This document shows positions 36,725 to 45,703 of a stretch of 64,000 nt of DNA, one piece after another. This DNA is from Planctomyces sp. SH-PL62 (GTDB taxonomy: Bacteria; Planctomycetota; Planctomycetia; Isosphaerales; Isosphaeraceae). Below the pieces are notes generated by a model. That model was not told the DNA's origin, did not search any database, and saw nothing but the letters and a program-made list of their open reading frames with translations. Position numbers and translations under genes: made by a program. The stretch lies in the NCBI RefSeq assembly GCF_001610895.1, contig NZ_CP011273.1, positions 3,162,001 through 3,226,000 of the forward strand. Reading direction: 5' to 3'. Every line of letters starts with the position of its first letter. The stretch's first letter is position 1.

Positions 36725-38959
36725 TCAACGGCCGGGGAAAATGATCCGCGGCTTCTCCGCCGGGTCGGTCGACGGCGCCGTGCCGCTCCCGGGGGTCCAG
36801 ATCCCGCCGCCGCCGCCCGCACCGCCGCCGCCCGACTGGGAGCCGGGGGTCCAGAGCCCGCCCCCCGCCGCCCCGCCGCCGGCCGCCTGCACGCGGGGGC
36901 CGTAGCGCATCAGCAGGCTGTAGAGCATGGACGGGTCGGCGACGTACTTCGACGGGTCCTCGGGGGAGGGGGCGACCTGGATCAGGCCCAGTTCGATCAT
37001 GTGCGAGAGCACCTTCTGCATCCCCGCGGCGTCCCCCTCGTAGCGGCCCATCACGGCGGCCACTTCGGGGACCCAGGACTCGGGCTCGTCGAACATCGTC
37101 CGGATCCGGACGTCCAGCATGTCCCACGACGGGGCCGACGCCTGCCGACGCGCCGCCGGCTCGGATTCGCGACCCTTGCGGACCCAGTCGAGGGCCTCGT
37201 CGCGGCCCCCTCGGATCGCGGCGTCGATGGCCAGCTCGGTGAAGATCTGGATCGTCGGGAACCCTTCGCGTTCCAGCAGCCGGCGTCGCGTGGCGATCTC
37301 GCGGGCGGACCGGGCGATCACGATGGGATCGCCCCAGGTGTTGGCCCGCGCATGCAGGTCGACCAGGCGTTCGTCGTCCAGGCCGTTGGGGTCGATCCGC
37401 GAGAGCCGGCCGATGTGGACGTCGTCGAGCTCCACGTCGAACGGGTCGAGCGCCGGCTCCGGCGGGACGCCCAGGCCGGCCCGCAGCGCGTCCCAGTCGA
37501 TCCAGCCCGACCAGTCGCCGTGCGATTCCAGGAGCGTCAACGCGGCCCGGAGGGGGATCTCGAACCGGCCGTCGCGGCCCGCCTCTTCAGGCGTCTTGCC
37601 CCCCAGGAAGACCATGGGGGTCTTGGTCCAGCGGTTCTTCACCCGCTCCGCGCCCAGTTGCGCGACCAGCCGCTGCTGCTCCGCCAGGGGGAGCGCGGCG
37701 GGGGGCTGGCAGGCGACGTCGAGCACCAGGGATTGGCGGGAGACGGGCCCCAGGATCTTGGTGCGGGGGTGGGCCGGGGGGATGGCCTGGCCGGCGATCG
37801 CGGCGAGCCGGTCGATCAGGCCGTTGAGCCGGCCGTCGTCGAACGTCTCCAGCTTGAGGACGTCGTCCTCCACGAGGATCGTCCCGGCGACCAGCGCCAG
37901 GTCGTCCGGCCCGACGTCCGTCTTCTCATCGAGGCGGGGCCGATCCAGCAGCGAGAATTCGAGGGTCGAATCCGCTTCCGGATCCTGGTCGGGCGAGCGG
38001 CGTTCGACGCAGCTCGGGTCGTCGCGGAGCCGGCGGATCAGGTCGTCGCGGTCGCGGAGAGGCCAGGAGAGCTCGACTTCCTCGATCGGGTCGTCGCCGA
38101 CCTCGACGTCGATGAGCTGGCAGAGGGCCTCGAGGTCGACGGCGTCGGTGGTCGCCGAGACCGCCCCGAGCCCGCGGCGGATCGCCGCGACGGCCCCCGC
38201 GTGGTCGGCCAGGCGGAGCCGGCAGAGGCCCTGGCTCACGTCGGCGGCGCGGCCGATCTGGGGGTCGGACGAGAGGAGCTCGAAGGCCGCCGAGGCCCGC
38301 TCCAGCAGCCCCCGGTCGGCCCAGGCCGCGGCCTCCTCGTATCGCCGCCGCGCGTCGTCGCCGGCGGTCGCGGGGCAGGGGAGCAGCTTGTACGGGTGCT
38401 TCAGCCAGGGGGAGGTCGACGCGGTTCCGCGGATCGTCGCCATCAGCTCGTCGCGCATCGCCGCGACCTGGCCCGTGCCGTCGCCCACCAGCCCCAGGAG
38501 CTCGAGCGACGCCGGGACGAAGCCGGCCCGATAGAGGGTGGCGCCGAGGGCCGTCGCCACCTCGGCGGGGAGGGCCTCGGACTCGTCGGCGGCCCGCGCC
38601 AGCATCTCCTGGAACTGGTCGACGGCGCGGCGGATCTGGCCCGTGGCCTGGAGCAGCCGGAGCTTGATGCTCTGGGCGCCGCGGTGCTCGGGATGGCTCT
38701 CGAGCAGCTTCTCGGCCCCTTCCAGGGCCTCCTCGGGGCGGCCCAGCACGGCCAGCAGGATCGCCCTGCGGAGCGCGAGCCAGGGGGTGTCGGGGAGCTT
38801 GGAGAGGCCTTCGTTCAAGACCGCAAGGGCGGCCTCGCTCTGGCCGTTCCGCTCCAGCCGCATCGCGCGGTCGACGTACGTTTCCGCCCTATGGCAGCAC
38901 CACTTGAACTTCTGACCGCTGCCGCAGGGGCAAGGGGAATACGAGTCGACCGGCGGCAT
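36725..38959 (-). CDS. SEC-C motif TPR-like protein
   Basis: A 744-residue protein. The N-terminal YSPCPCGSGQKFKWCCH is a SEC-C zinc-binding motif, as at the end of SecA. It is followed by TPR-like helices (VDRAMRLERNGQSEAALAVL, LPDTPWLALRRAILLAVLGR, HPEHRGAQSIKLRLLQATGQ) and a large mixed region. The C-terminus has Gly-rich linkers around two copies of a short motif (LWTPGSQSGGGG and IWTPGSGTAPS) and ends PRIIFPGR. I chose ATG 38959, ten bases after AAGGA; ATG 38968 (adding MTT) is nearly as likely. The frame remains open far upstream without coding character. Function unknown; the zinc motif suggests ribosome or SecB-like contact only by analogy. Confidence 0.85.
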   Translation of the reverse strand: MPPVDSYSPCPCGSGQKFKWCCHRAETYVDRAMRLERNGQSEAALAVLNEGLSKLPDTPWLALRRAILLAVLGRPEEALEGAEKLLESHPEHRGAQSIKLRLLQATGQIRRAVDQFQEMLARAADESEALPAEVATALGATLYRAGFVPASLELLGLVGDGTGQVAAMRDELMATIRGTASTSPWLKHPYKLLPCPATAGDDARRRYEEAAAWADRGLLERASAAFELLSSDPQIGRAADVSQGLCRLRLADHAGAVAAIRRGLGAVSATTDAVDLEALCQLIDVEVGDDPIEEVELSWPLRDRDDLIRRLRDDPSCVERRSPDQDPEADSTLEFSLLDRPRLDEKTDVGPDDLALVAGTILVEDDVLKLETFDDGRLNGLIDRLAAIAGQAIPPAHPRTKILGPVSRQSLVLDVACQPPAALPLAEQQRLVAQLGAERVKNRWTKTPMVFLGGKTPEEAGRDGRFEIPLRAALTLLESHGDWSGWIDWDALRAGLGVPPEPALDPFDVELDDVHIGRLSRIDPNGLDDERLVDLHARANTWGDPIVIARSAREIATRRRLLEREGFPTIQIFTELAIDAAIRGGRDEALDWVRKGRESEPAARRQASAPSWDMLDVRIRTMFDEPESWVPEVAAVMGRYEGDAAGMQKVLSHMIELGLIQVAPSPEDPSKYVADPSMLYSLLMRYGPRVQAAGGGAAGGGLWTPGSQSGGGGAGGGGGIWTPGSGTAPSTDPAEKPRIIFPGR

Positions 38960-39113
38960 CGTCGTCATTTCCTTCGGGAGAGGGGACCACGCGAGCACTC
39001 TGGCCACACTAGCAAAATGGCCGCGCCGGCGTCTATGCTGATGCCGACGCCCCCGGACGCCGCGCGGCGCATCCTCGGAACGTCCTTCCCTCTCGGCCCG
39101 GAGCGGTCCCGAC

Positions 39114-40079
39114 ATGCCAACCGACGCAACCCCGAAGCGGCCGGCGACCGGCCTCGCGAAGCTCCCGAGGTCCCGCGCGGGCCGCCTCGCCGTCCTCGTC
39201 TCGACCGTGCTGATCGCGGCCCCGCTCGCGGCTCCCAGGCCGGCGCTGGCCTGGGGCCGCAACGCCCATCGGGCCGCCACCCGCCTGGCCGAGAGCCGCT
39301 TGACGCCCGAGGCCCGCGCCCTCGTGCGGGAGCTGCTGGACGACGGCGAGTCGCTCGTCGACGCTTCGACCTGGGCCGACGAGCACAGCCGGGAGATCCC
39401 CGGCAGCGGCTCCTGGCATTTCGTCAACGTGCCGATCACGGCCGACCGCTACTCGGCCGATCATTGCCGGGACGACTGCGTCGTGTCTCGGCTGGCCGAG
39501 TTCCGCGCGATCCTCGCCGATCCCACCGCGCCGAAGCCCCGGCGGCGGATGGCGCTCCGCTACGTGGTCCACCTCGTCGAGGACCTCCACCAGCCGATGC
39601 ACGTCGGCGACCGCCGCGATCGCGGCGGCAACGCGGTCCAGCTCTCCTACTTCCGCGACGAGTCCACGAACCTGCACCAGGTCTGGGATTCGGGCATCCT
39701 TCGCGTCGGCTTCCGCAACGAGCGCGAGCTGGCCGACGCCCTCTTCGTCCTGGCCCGCCGGCCCGAGGCCCGGGGATGGCTCGCGGGGACGGCCGAGGAC
39801 TGGGCCGACGAGAGCCTGGCGGCGGCGAAGAAGGCGTATCGCGTCCCCGGCTCCGGCGAGCCCCTGCGCACCGGCGCCCGGCTCGGTCGGGAGTATCAGG
39901 ACGCGAACCTCCCGATCGCCGTCGAACGCCTGGCCCGCGCCGGGATGCGGCTCTCCGACGTCCTCAACGCCGACCTCGCGACGGCGAAGAAGGCGCCGAA
40001 CGCCGTCCCCGCCCCCCATTTCCGGGAGCGGGACCGCCAGCCGAACCGGAAGGCTCCCGCTCAGTCCGCCCCGCGCTGA
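39114..40079 (+). CDS. S1/P1-type zinc nuclease, exported
   Basis: A 321-residue protein with an N-terminal signal peptide (RLAVLVSTVLIAAPLA, cleavage after PALA). The mature protein starts with Trp (WGRNAHRAA), as in P1 nuclease, where the N-terminal Trp coordinates zinc. Other ligands of the trinuclear zinc site follow: Asp in STWADEH, His in WHFVNVP, HLVEDLHQPMHVGD and NLHQVWD. These enzymes cleave single-stranded DNA and RNA and 3'-nucleotides outside the cytoplasm, probably for phosphate or nucleoside scavenging. The end overlaps the convergent 59-residue gene by 19 bases. Confidence 0.93.
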   Translation: MPTDATPKRPATGLAKLPRSRAGRLAVLVSTVLIAAPLAAPRPALAWGRNAHRAATRLAESRLTPEARALVRELLDDGESLVDASTWADEHSREIPGSGSWHFVNVPITADRYSADHCRDDCVVSRLAEFRAILADPTAPKPRRRMALRYVVHLVEDLHQPMHVGDRRDRGGNAVQLSYFRDESTNLHQVWDSGILRVGFRNERELADALFVLARRPEARGWLAGTAEDWADESLAAAKKAYRVPGSGEPLRTGARLGREYQDANLPIAVERLARAGMRLSDVLNADLATAKKAPNAVPAPHFRERDRQPNRKAPAQSAPR

Positions 40080-40240
40080 TCGGCCTTGGGCGCGGGCGTC
40101 GTTTCGCCCTTCGCCTCGGCGTCGGCGGGCTTGCCGGCGTCGTCCTTCTTCGGCTCCTCGACCCCGTGCTCGACGGGGCGACGGCCGAAGATCTGCTCAT
40201 GATTCGGGAATCCGTACTTGCGGATGATGGGGCCGCTCAT
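40061..40240 (-). CDS. 59-residue hypothetical protein
   Basis: A short gene easy to miss. It starts MSGPIIRKYGFPNHEQIFGR, continues RRPVEHGVEEPKKDD and ends in a charged, Ala/Lys/Pro-rich tail (KADQRGAD). A very good ribosome site (GAGGA, seven bases before the ATG) and normal third-position GC support it. The N-terminal 25 residues look ordered, the rest disordered. I recall similar short proteins starting with RKYGFPNxExIFG in other planctomycetes, but no function is known. It is convergent with the S1/P1 nuclease gene, with overlapping ends. Confidence 0.7.
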   Translation of the reverse strand: MSGPIIRKYGFPNHEQIFGRRPVEHGVEEPKKDDAGKPADAEAKGETTPAPKADQRGAD

Positions 40241-40385
40241 GGCGTGCTTCCTCTGGTGTGTCTTCTCATCTTCCCGAATTATAACGTCCGCCGGATGAGG
40301 GGACCGTCATCGCGGACGAACCAAACCACCGGCGGTTTCCATCAAGGAGGACCAACTGAAAGAGCGACGGCCTTCGCGCTCGTCG

Positions 40386-40436
40386 CCCCCTCATCCGCCG
40401 CTGCGCGGCGCCTTCTCCCACGAGGGGAGAAGGCGC
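40386..40436. repeat. Half-copy of the dispersed CCCTCATCC...GAGAAGG repeat
   Basis: CCCCCTCATCCGCCGCTGCG followed by a hairpin arm. It matches the layout of one arm of the element at 24964-25131 (CCCTCAT, a short GC hairpin, then CTTCTCCC...GGGGAGAAG). Similar sequences are common between genes in planctomycete genomes, to my knowledge. Confidence 0.5.
40408..40436 (-). terminator. Hairpin with 12-bp perfect stem downstream of the sugar isomerase gene
   Basis: GCGCCTTCTCCC (40408-40419) pairs exactly with GGGAGAAGGCGC (40425-40436) around a five-base loop. It lies 35 bases past the stop of the minus-strand isomerase gene. No clear T run follows, so intrinsic termination is plausible but not certain. 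Confidence 0.45.
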
Positions 40437-40470
40437 GCGTCGGCGGCTTCCTCGCCGGTCTTCGCGCCCG

Positions 40471-41490
40471 TCAGGCGCCGGCCTTGGCCTGACCTTCGGC
40501 GAAGGCCTGGTCGAAGAGGCGTCCGGGGGTGGGGAAGCTCATCCGTTCCTTGATGAAGCGGGCGGCCTCGGCGGCGCCGAACTCGCGGTCCATGCCGGGG
40601 TCTTCCCACTCGACGGAGAGGGGGCCTTCATAGCCGATCTCGTTGAGGGCGCGGGTGATGGAGTCGAAGTCCACCTGGCCGCGGCCCGGCGAGCGGAAGT
40701 CCCAGCCCCGGCGGGGGTCGCCGAAGTTGATGTGCGAGCCCAGGATGCCCGACTTGCCGTCGAGGGTCCGGGCGGCGTCCTTGACGTGGACGTGGTAGAT
40801 GCGGTCCGGGAAGGCCCGGATGAACGCGACCGGGTCGACGAACTGCCAGATCAGGTGGCTGGGGTCGAAATTGAAGCCGAATTCCGGGCGGTGGTTCACG
40901 GCCTTGAGCGCCGTCTCCGCCGAGTACAGGTCGAAGGCGATCTCGGTGGGGTGGACTTCCAGGCCGAACTTCAGGCCCAGCTTCTTGAACTCGTCGAGGA
41001 TCGGGTTGAAGCGGTCGGCGAAGTCCTTGAACCCGGCCTCGATCATGGCGTCGGAGACCGGCGGGAACGAATAGAGCAGGTGCCAGATCGACGAGCCGGT
41101 GAAGCCGTTGACGATCTTCACGCCGAGCTTCGCGGCGGCGCGGGCGGTGTCGATCATCTCCTGGGCGGCGCGCTCCTTCACCCCTTCGGGCTTGCCGTCG
41201 CCCCAGACGTGGGGGGGCAGGATCAGCTTGTGGCGTTCGTCGATGACGTCGCAGATCGCCTGGCCGACGAGGTGGTTGGAGATCGCCCAGGTCTTCAGCC
41301 CATACTTGGCCAGCATGTCGTGCCGGCCCTGGCAGTACTTGTCGTCGTTGAGGGCCTTCTGGACGTTGAAGTGGTCGCCCCAGCAGGGCAGTTCGATCCC
41401 CTCATACCCCCACTTGGCGGCCTTTTCGCAGATCGATTCGATCGGAAGGTCGGCCCACTGGCCGGTGAAGAGCGTCACGGGACGCGACAT
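40471..41490 (-). CDS. Sugar phosphate isomerase/epimerase (xylose isomerase-like TIM barrel)
   Basis: A 339-residue TIM-barrel protein from ATG 41490 ([20 protein letters not shown]). GGGAG precedes it by eight bases. Family signs are [46 protein letters not shown] (metal-binding Glu), [20 protein letters not shown] (Asp/His), [13 protein letters not shown] and [12 protein letters not shown] (final metal-binding Glu). No signal peptide. These enzymes act on sugars or inositols; the substrate is open. Gfo/Idh/MocA dehydrogenases often work with such isomerases, and one lies 1.6 kb away on the other strand. Confidence 0.9.
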   Translation of the reverse strand: MSRPVTLFTGQWADLPIESICEKAAKWGYEGIELPCWGDHFNVQKALNDDKYCQGRHDMLAKYGLKTWAISNHLVGQAICDVIDERHKLILPPHVWGDGKPEGVKERAAQEMIDTARAAAKLGVKIVNGFTGSSIWHLLYSFPPVSDAMIEAGFKDFADRFNPILDEFKKLGLKFGLEVHPTEIAFDLYSAETALKAVNHRPEFGFNFDPSHLIWQFVDPVAFIRAFPDRIYHVHVKDAARTLDGKSGILGSHINFGDPRRGWDFRSPGRGQVDFDSITRALNEIGYEGPLSVEWEDPGMDREFGAAEAARFIKERMSFPTPGRLFDQAFAEGQAKAGA

Positions 41491-41704
41491 GATGCGATCT
41501 CCCTGCATGGGGAAGGAGGAGGAACCGAGGAGTCGGGGCACGACCCGGCGACGACGACGGGGCGCGTCGTGTAGAGCCTCGCGGAAAAGGCAAAATAGCG
41601 CCCCCCCGGCGCATTGTCAACAATTTGACGGCCCGCCCGCGCGGGAGGATAATGGGCGCTCGGCGGCGATTCCCGCTCTCCCCGACGACCCCGCGCGACC
41701 TGTC

Positions 41705-42373
41705 ATGCCACCAACCGCCGTTCTCTTCGACTTCGACGGCGTGATCGCCGACACCGAAAACTACCACGTCGCCGCCTGGCAGCGCACGCTGATCCGCATG
41801 GGATGGGAGCTGGCCGACGAGGCTGCCGCCCCCTCCGCGGAGATGGACGACCGCGCCTTCGCGGCCGAGCTGTTCGCCGCGCGCGGGCTCGACGAGGCCG
41901 ACGTCGAGGGCTGGGTCCGCAAGAAGCAGGACCTGACCGTCCAGATGATCCGTCTCCACCCCCGGATCTACCTCGGCGTCGCCGAGCTGTTCCGCGCCCT
42001 CTCCGGCCGCGCCCGGCTCGCCGTCGTCTCGACCACCTGGCGGGAGAACGTCGAGGCGTTCCTGGACGCCGCGGGGCTGGCCGACGCCGTCGAGCTGATC
42101 GTCGCCAAGGAGGACGAGGCGGCGCCCAAGCCCGCGCCCGACGCCTACCTCCTCGCCCTGGAGCGGCTGGGCGCGGCGCCCGCCGACGCGATCGCCGTCG
42201 AGCACTCCCCCGAGGGCCTGGCCGCCGCCTCGGCCGCCGGCCTCCCCCGGCTGGCCGTCGGCCACCGCCGCGAGCGCGGGGATTGGATCGGCGAGGCCCG
42301 CTTCGTCCCCTCGTTCGAGGACCTCGCCGAGGTCCTCGAACAGCTCGGATTCTCCGAACGGAAACCCTCATGA
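41705..42373 (+). CDS. HAD-superfamily phosphatase/phosphomutase (beta-phosphoglucomutase-like)
   Basis: A 222-residue HAD hydrolase. Motif I is VLFDFDGVIADTENYH (nucleophile Asp9, Asp11), motif II is VVSTT, motif III includes the Lys of DEAAPKPAPDAYLLALERLG, and motif IV is represented by IAVEHSPEGLAAASAAGL, where Glu replaces the more common Asp. A helical cap (residues 16-85) places it in subfamily I, with beta-phosphoglucomutases and phosphoglycolate phosphatases. Start at ATG 41705, since the frame upstream is unrelated. The stop overlaps the ATG of the next gene (ATGA). Confidence 0.9.
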   Translation: MPPTAVLFDFDGVIADTENYHVAAWQRTLIRMGWELADEAAAPSAEMDDRAFAAELFAARGLDEADVEGWVRKKQDLTVQMIRLHPRIYLGVAELFRALSGRARLAVVSTTWRENVEAFLDAAGLADAVELIVAKEDEAAPKPAPDAYLLALERLGAAPADAIAVEHSPEGLAAASAAGLPRLAVGHRRERGDWIGEARFVPSFEDLAEVLEQLGFSERKPS

Positions 42374-42975
42374 CGCCTTCCAACGGACATCCCAAGGATC
42401 CTTCGAACCCGCCGAACGGCCCGCGATCCGACGGCCCCCGACCCCGCCCCGGCGGTCCCGGCCGGCGTCGACCCGGAGGTCCCGGCCCCGGCCCCAGGAA
42501 GGGGCCCAGGGGTCCGATCGGCCCCCGCCCCGGCAGCCCCCGGCAGAGCCCCATCGGCCTCCGTCGCGTCGACGAGGGGATTTACGAGCTGGTCCATCCC
42601 GCGTGCGTCGAGGAGACCGATCTCGACTACCAGGAGGGGCTGGAAATCTGGAAGGCCGGCGACCCGGACGAGGCTCGCGACGCCCTCCGCTTCGCTCTGG
42701 AAGGCTGCCCGGACAACCTGTGGGTCCACGTCGCCCTCGGCGATCTGGCGCTGAAGGAGTTCCGGGACCCGAGGCTCGCGCAGGGCCACTATGGCTACGC
42801 GTTCGAGCTCGTCCACCGCACCCTGCCGGAAGACCTGGACGGCCGGCTCCCCCGCGATCGGGCCCCCAACCGCCCGTTCTTCGACGCGCTCCAGGGCCTC
42901 ATCGCCTGCCTCCAGGCCATCGGCGAGGGCCGCGAGGCCGACGCCTTGCAGAAGCTCCTGGAGAAACTTCGCTGA
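42370..42975 (+). CDS. Pro/Gly/Arg-rich protein with TPR-like domain
   Basis: A 201-residue protein. The first 60 residues are disordered and dominated by Pro, Gly and Arg (RPRPGGPGRRRPGGPGPGPR). The rest (from about residue 68) is helical and TPR-like: YQEGLEIWKAGDPDEARDAL, RFALEGCPDNLWVHVALGDL, ALKEFRDPRLAQGHYGYAFE. It is translationally coupled to the HAD gene (ATGA overlap). The basic, Gly-rich tail might bind nucleic acid or membranes; this is only a possibility. No function known. Confidence 0.8.
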   Translation: MTPSNGHPKDPSNPPNGPRSDGPRPRPGGPGRRRPGGPGPGPRKGPRGPIGPRPGSPRQSPIGLRRVDEGIYELVHPACVEETDLDYQEGLEIWKAGDPDEARDALRFALEGCPDNLWVHVALGDLALKEFRDPRLAQGHYGYAFELVHRTLPEDLDGRLPRDRAPNRPFFDALQGLIACLQAIGEGREADALQKLLEKLR

Positions 42976-43112
42976 GGCCGGCCGCGGCGGAAATCGCATG
43001 CCGCCCGGGGGGAGTTGTGGCGACGGCCCGAGGGGCGCCCTACAATCGGGCCCGACCGTCCCGACATCCGAATTCGACCGTTGCCCTTCTATCCCCGGTG
43101 GAGGCGCACACC

Positions 43113-44450
43113 ATGCGCGAGCGGAACCGACGTCACTTCCTCCACGACACGGCGACCCTGGCGGCGGCCTTCGCCGCCTTGCCCGCGAGCCGGGCCCTGG
43201 CCGGCGCCGAGGACGCCCCCGCACCCGGCGACGCCGCCAAACCGAGCGCCAACGAGACGATCCGCGTGGCCGTCGTCGGCGTCAAGGGCCGGGGGATGGA
43301 CCACGTCGACGGCTTCAGCCGGCAGCCGAACGTCAAGGTCACGGCGATCTGCGACATCGACGAGAACGTCACCGGCGGCGCCCGGAAGCACCTGGAGAAG
43401 CTCGACCCCAAGTCGCCGCCGAAGTACTACCAGGACATCCGCAAGCTCCTGGAAGACAAGGATATCGACGTCGTCTCCATCGCCACGCCCAACCACTGGC
43501 ACGCGCTGGCGGCCATCTGGGCCTGCCAGGCGGGCAAGGACGTCTACGTCGAGAAGCCCGTCAGCCATAACGTGTCGGAAGGCCGGCGGATCGTCGACGC
43601 CGCCCGCCACTACAACCGGATCGTCCAAACCGGCACCCAGTGCCGCAGCCACAAGGCCGTCCAGGACGCCGTCGCCTTCGTCCGCTCGGGCAAGCTCGGC
43701 GAGGTCTACATGGCCAAGGGGCTCTGCTACAAGCCCCGCGGCTCGATCGGCCAGAAGCCCGACGGCCCGATCCCGGCGGGGGTCGACTACGACATCTGGC
43801 TCGGCCCCGCCCCCGAGCGGCCGTTCAACCCCAACCGCTTCCACTACAACTGGCACTGGTTCTGGGACTACGGCAACGGCGACTTGGGCAACCAGGGCAT
43901 CCACCAGATGGACGTCGCCCGCTGGGGCCTGGGCAAGCAGGAGTTCCCGAAGGCCGTCATGTCCTCCGGCGGGCGGTTCGGCTACAAGGACGACGGCGAG
44001 ACCCCCAACACCCTCGCCACCCTCTTCGAGTTCGACGACGCCGAGCTCCAGTTCGAGGTCCGCGGCCTCGTCACCAACCCCGAGCTGGACGTGAAGATCG
44101 GCAACATCTTCTACGGCACCGAGGGGGTGCTGGCGATCAGCGGCTACAACACCTGGAGCACCTTCTTCGGCCCCAACCTGGAGCCCGGCGAAGGGGGCAA
44201 GGGAGGGGGCGACCACTACGCCAACTTCCTCCAGGCCGTCCGCGCCCGCGACCCCAAGATCCTCAACGCGGACATCGAGGAAGGCCACCTGTCGAGCGCC
44301 TACTGCCACCTGGGCAACATCGCCTACCGCCTGGGTCGCAAGCTCCATATCAACCCGGCCACCGAGTCGTTCGTCGACGACTCCGAGGCCGACGCCCTCC
44401 TCACCCGCCCCTACCGCGCCCCCTTCGTCGTCCCGGCGAAGATCGGCTGA
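43113..44450 (+). CDS. Gfo/Idh/MocA-family oxidoreductase with Tat signal
   Basis: A 445-residue exported NAD(P)-dependent dehydrogenase. The N-terminus has a twin-arginine type signal (RERNRRHFLHDTATLAAAFA). The Rossmann core starts IRVAVVGVKGRGMDHVDGFS and includes IATPNHWHALAAIWACQAGK and VYVEKPVSHN (catalytic Lys). The C-terminal alpha/beta domain has RFHYNWHWFWDYGNGDLGNQ and a likely catalytic His in GIHQMDVARWGLG. Planctomycetes carry many such exported paralogues for breakdown of complex sugars. GGAGG lies about nine bases before the ATG. A GC hairpin follows the stop. Confidence 0.93.
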   Translation: MRERNRRHFLHDTATLAAAFAALPASRALAGAEDAPAPGDAAKPSANETIRVAVVGVKGRGMDHVDGFSRQPNVKVTAICDIDENVTGGARKHLEKLDPKSPPKYYQDIRKLLEDKDIDVVSIATPNHWHALAAIWACQAGKDVYVEKPVSHNVSEGRRIVDAARHYNRIVQTGTQCRSHKAVQDAVAFVRSGKLGEVYMAKGLCYKPRGSIGQKPDGPIPAGVDYDIWLGPAPERPFNPNRFHYNWHWFWDYGNGDLGNQGIHQMDVARWGLGKQEFPKAVMSSGGRFGYKDDGETPNTLATLFEFDDAELQFEVRGLVTNPELDVKIGNIFYGTEGVLAISGYNTWSTFFGPNLEPGEGGKGGGDHYANFLQAVRARDPKILNADIEEGHLSSAYCHLGNIAYRLGRKLHINPATESFVDDSEADALLTRPYRAPFVVPAKIG

Positions 44451-44460
44451 CTTGCGAACC

Positions 44461-44488
44461 CCGCCTCCCCCCTTCGCGGGGGGGGCGG
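44461..44488. terminator. GC-rich hairpin between convergent genes
   Basis: CCGCCTCCCCCC (44461-44472) pairs with GGGGGGGGCGG (44478-44488) around TTCGC, between the ends of the Gfo/Idh gene and the convergent carrier gene. A shared bidirectional terminator is likely by position, although no T runs flank it. Confidence 0.5.
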
Positions 44489-44495
44489 CTCGCCC

Positions 44496-45506
44496 TCATC
44501 CCGACGACGGCTCGGTCGCTGCGGCGGCCGGCGTCGTCGCGGGCCTGCGGCCCCAGCGGTCGGCGAGGACGCCGCAGATCAAGAGCTGCATGGGGTGGTA
44601 GACCATGATCGGCAGGAGGATGAGGCCCAGCATGGGCGATTCGCCGAACATGATCTGGGCCATCGGGACGCCCGAGGCCAGGGTCTTCTTCGAGCCGCAG
44701 AAGACGGCGGCGATGCGGTCCTCGGCGGGGAAGCCGAGCAGGTCGCACGCCGCGCCCACCGCTCCCATGACGAGGTAGAACAGGATCAGGGCGCCGACGA
44801 ACGTCCAGGCCGCGTCGACGCCGTGGCCGCCCCAGACGTTCATCGCCACGGAGTCGCAGAACGAGGTGTAGGCGAGGATCAGGATCGTGACCTTGTCGAC
44901 GACGTCGATCGTCGTCTTGTTCCGCCAGGCCCATTCCGCGAGCCATCGCCGCGAGAGCTGGCCGACGACCAGGGGGAGCACGAGCCAGAGGAGCAGGTCG
45001 AGGATCACGCCGTCGAGCGGCTGGGTCCCGGCCCCCGAGCTTCCCATGTACCAGGCCATCAGGGCCGGCGTGGCCGCGACGCCGATCAGGCTGGAGAGGG
45101 TCGCGTTGAAGACCGCCGCCGGCACGTTCCCCTTCGCCGCGGCGGTCATCGCCACCGACGACGAGACGGTCGACGGCAGCGCGCAGAGGTAGAAGAATCC
45201 CAGGTGGATGCTCGGCGAGGTCACCCCCCCCGCGACCTTCAGCAAGATCAGGCCGAGGATCGGGAAGAGCCCGAACGTCGCCGCTTGCACCAGCAGGTGC
45301 AGCCGCCACTGGAACGCCCCGGCCTTCAGCGCCCCGAAGGAGAGCGCGACGCCGTGGAGGAAGAAGATCAGGGCCACGCCCGCCTTGGTGAGCAGCTCCG
45401 GGTGGAGCCAGCCCCCGCTCGCCCCCGGCCCCGGGAACGCGAACGCCAGCGCCACCGAGAGCAGCATGCCCGGCAGGAACCAATCGAACCGCTTCTTCTT
45501 CCTCAT
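44496..45506 (-). CDS. Bile acid:sodium symporter-like membrane carrier (YfeH/SBF-like)
   Basis: A 336-residue integral membrane protein with about ten hydrophobic segments (FDWFLPGMLLSVALAFAFPG, LLTKAGVALIFFLHGVALSF, FGLFPILGLILLKVAGG and others). SBF-like marks include YLCALPSTVSSSVAMTAAAK, GNVPAAVFNATLSSLIGVAA in the crossover region and FCGSKKTLASGVPMAQIMF in the second repeat. The length and the KKTLASG segment match the YfeH/SBF-like subgroup rather than classical bile acid transporters. The cargo is unknown, probably an organic anion with sodium. It runs convergent to the Gfo/Idh gene. Confidence 0.9.
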   Translation of the reverse strand: MRKKKRFDWFLPGMLLSVALAFAFPGPGASGGWLHPELLTKAGVALIFFLHGVALSFGALKAGAFQWRLHLLVQAATFGLFPILGLILLKVAGGVTSPSIHLGFFYLCALPSTVSSSVAMTAAAKGNVPAAVFNATLSSLIGVAATPALMAWYMGSSGAGTQPLDGVILDLLLWLVLPLVVGQLSRRWLAEWAWRNKTTIDVVDKVTILILAYTSFCDSVAMNVWGGHGVDAAWTFVGALILFYLVMGAVGAACDLLGFPAEDRIAAVFCGSKKTLASGVPMAQIMFGESPMLGLILLPIMVYHPMQLLICGVLADRWGRRPATTPAAAATEPSSG

Positions 45507-45703
45507 CTCGCCTCCGCCCTGGACCCCGATCGAACCGGAGATCGAGTGTAACCGGATTCCCCGATTTCTTCAGGGGCGGCGCCGCGAGGACGCGAGGTCC
45601 CGGCGCCGACCTCCCCCAGGGAAGGCGAGCGGCGGGCGTACGAGTGGTTCTCGGAAATCACCGACGCTCGGCCGGATGCGGCCGGCGCGACCAGGCGGGC
45701 GGC

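Noticed and set aside
35348-40492. 1714-codon plus-strand frame across the TPR and SEC-C genes
   Set aside because: Shadow of high-GC coding on the minus strand; it spans several real genes on both strands and has no domain.
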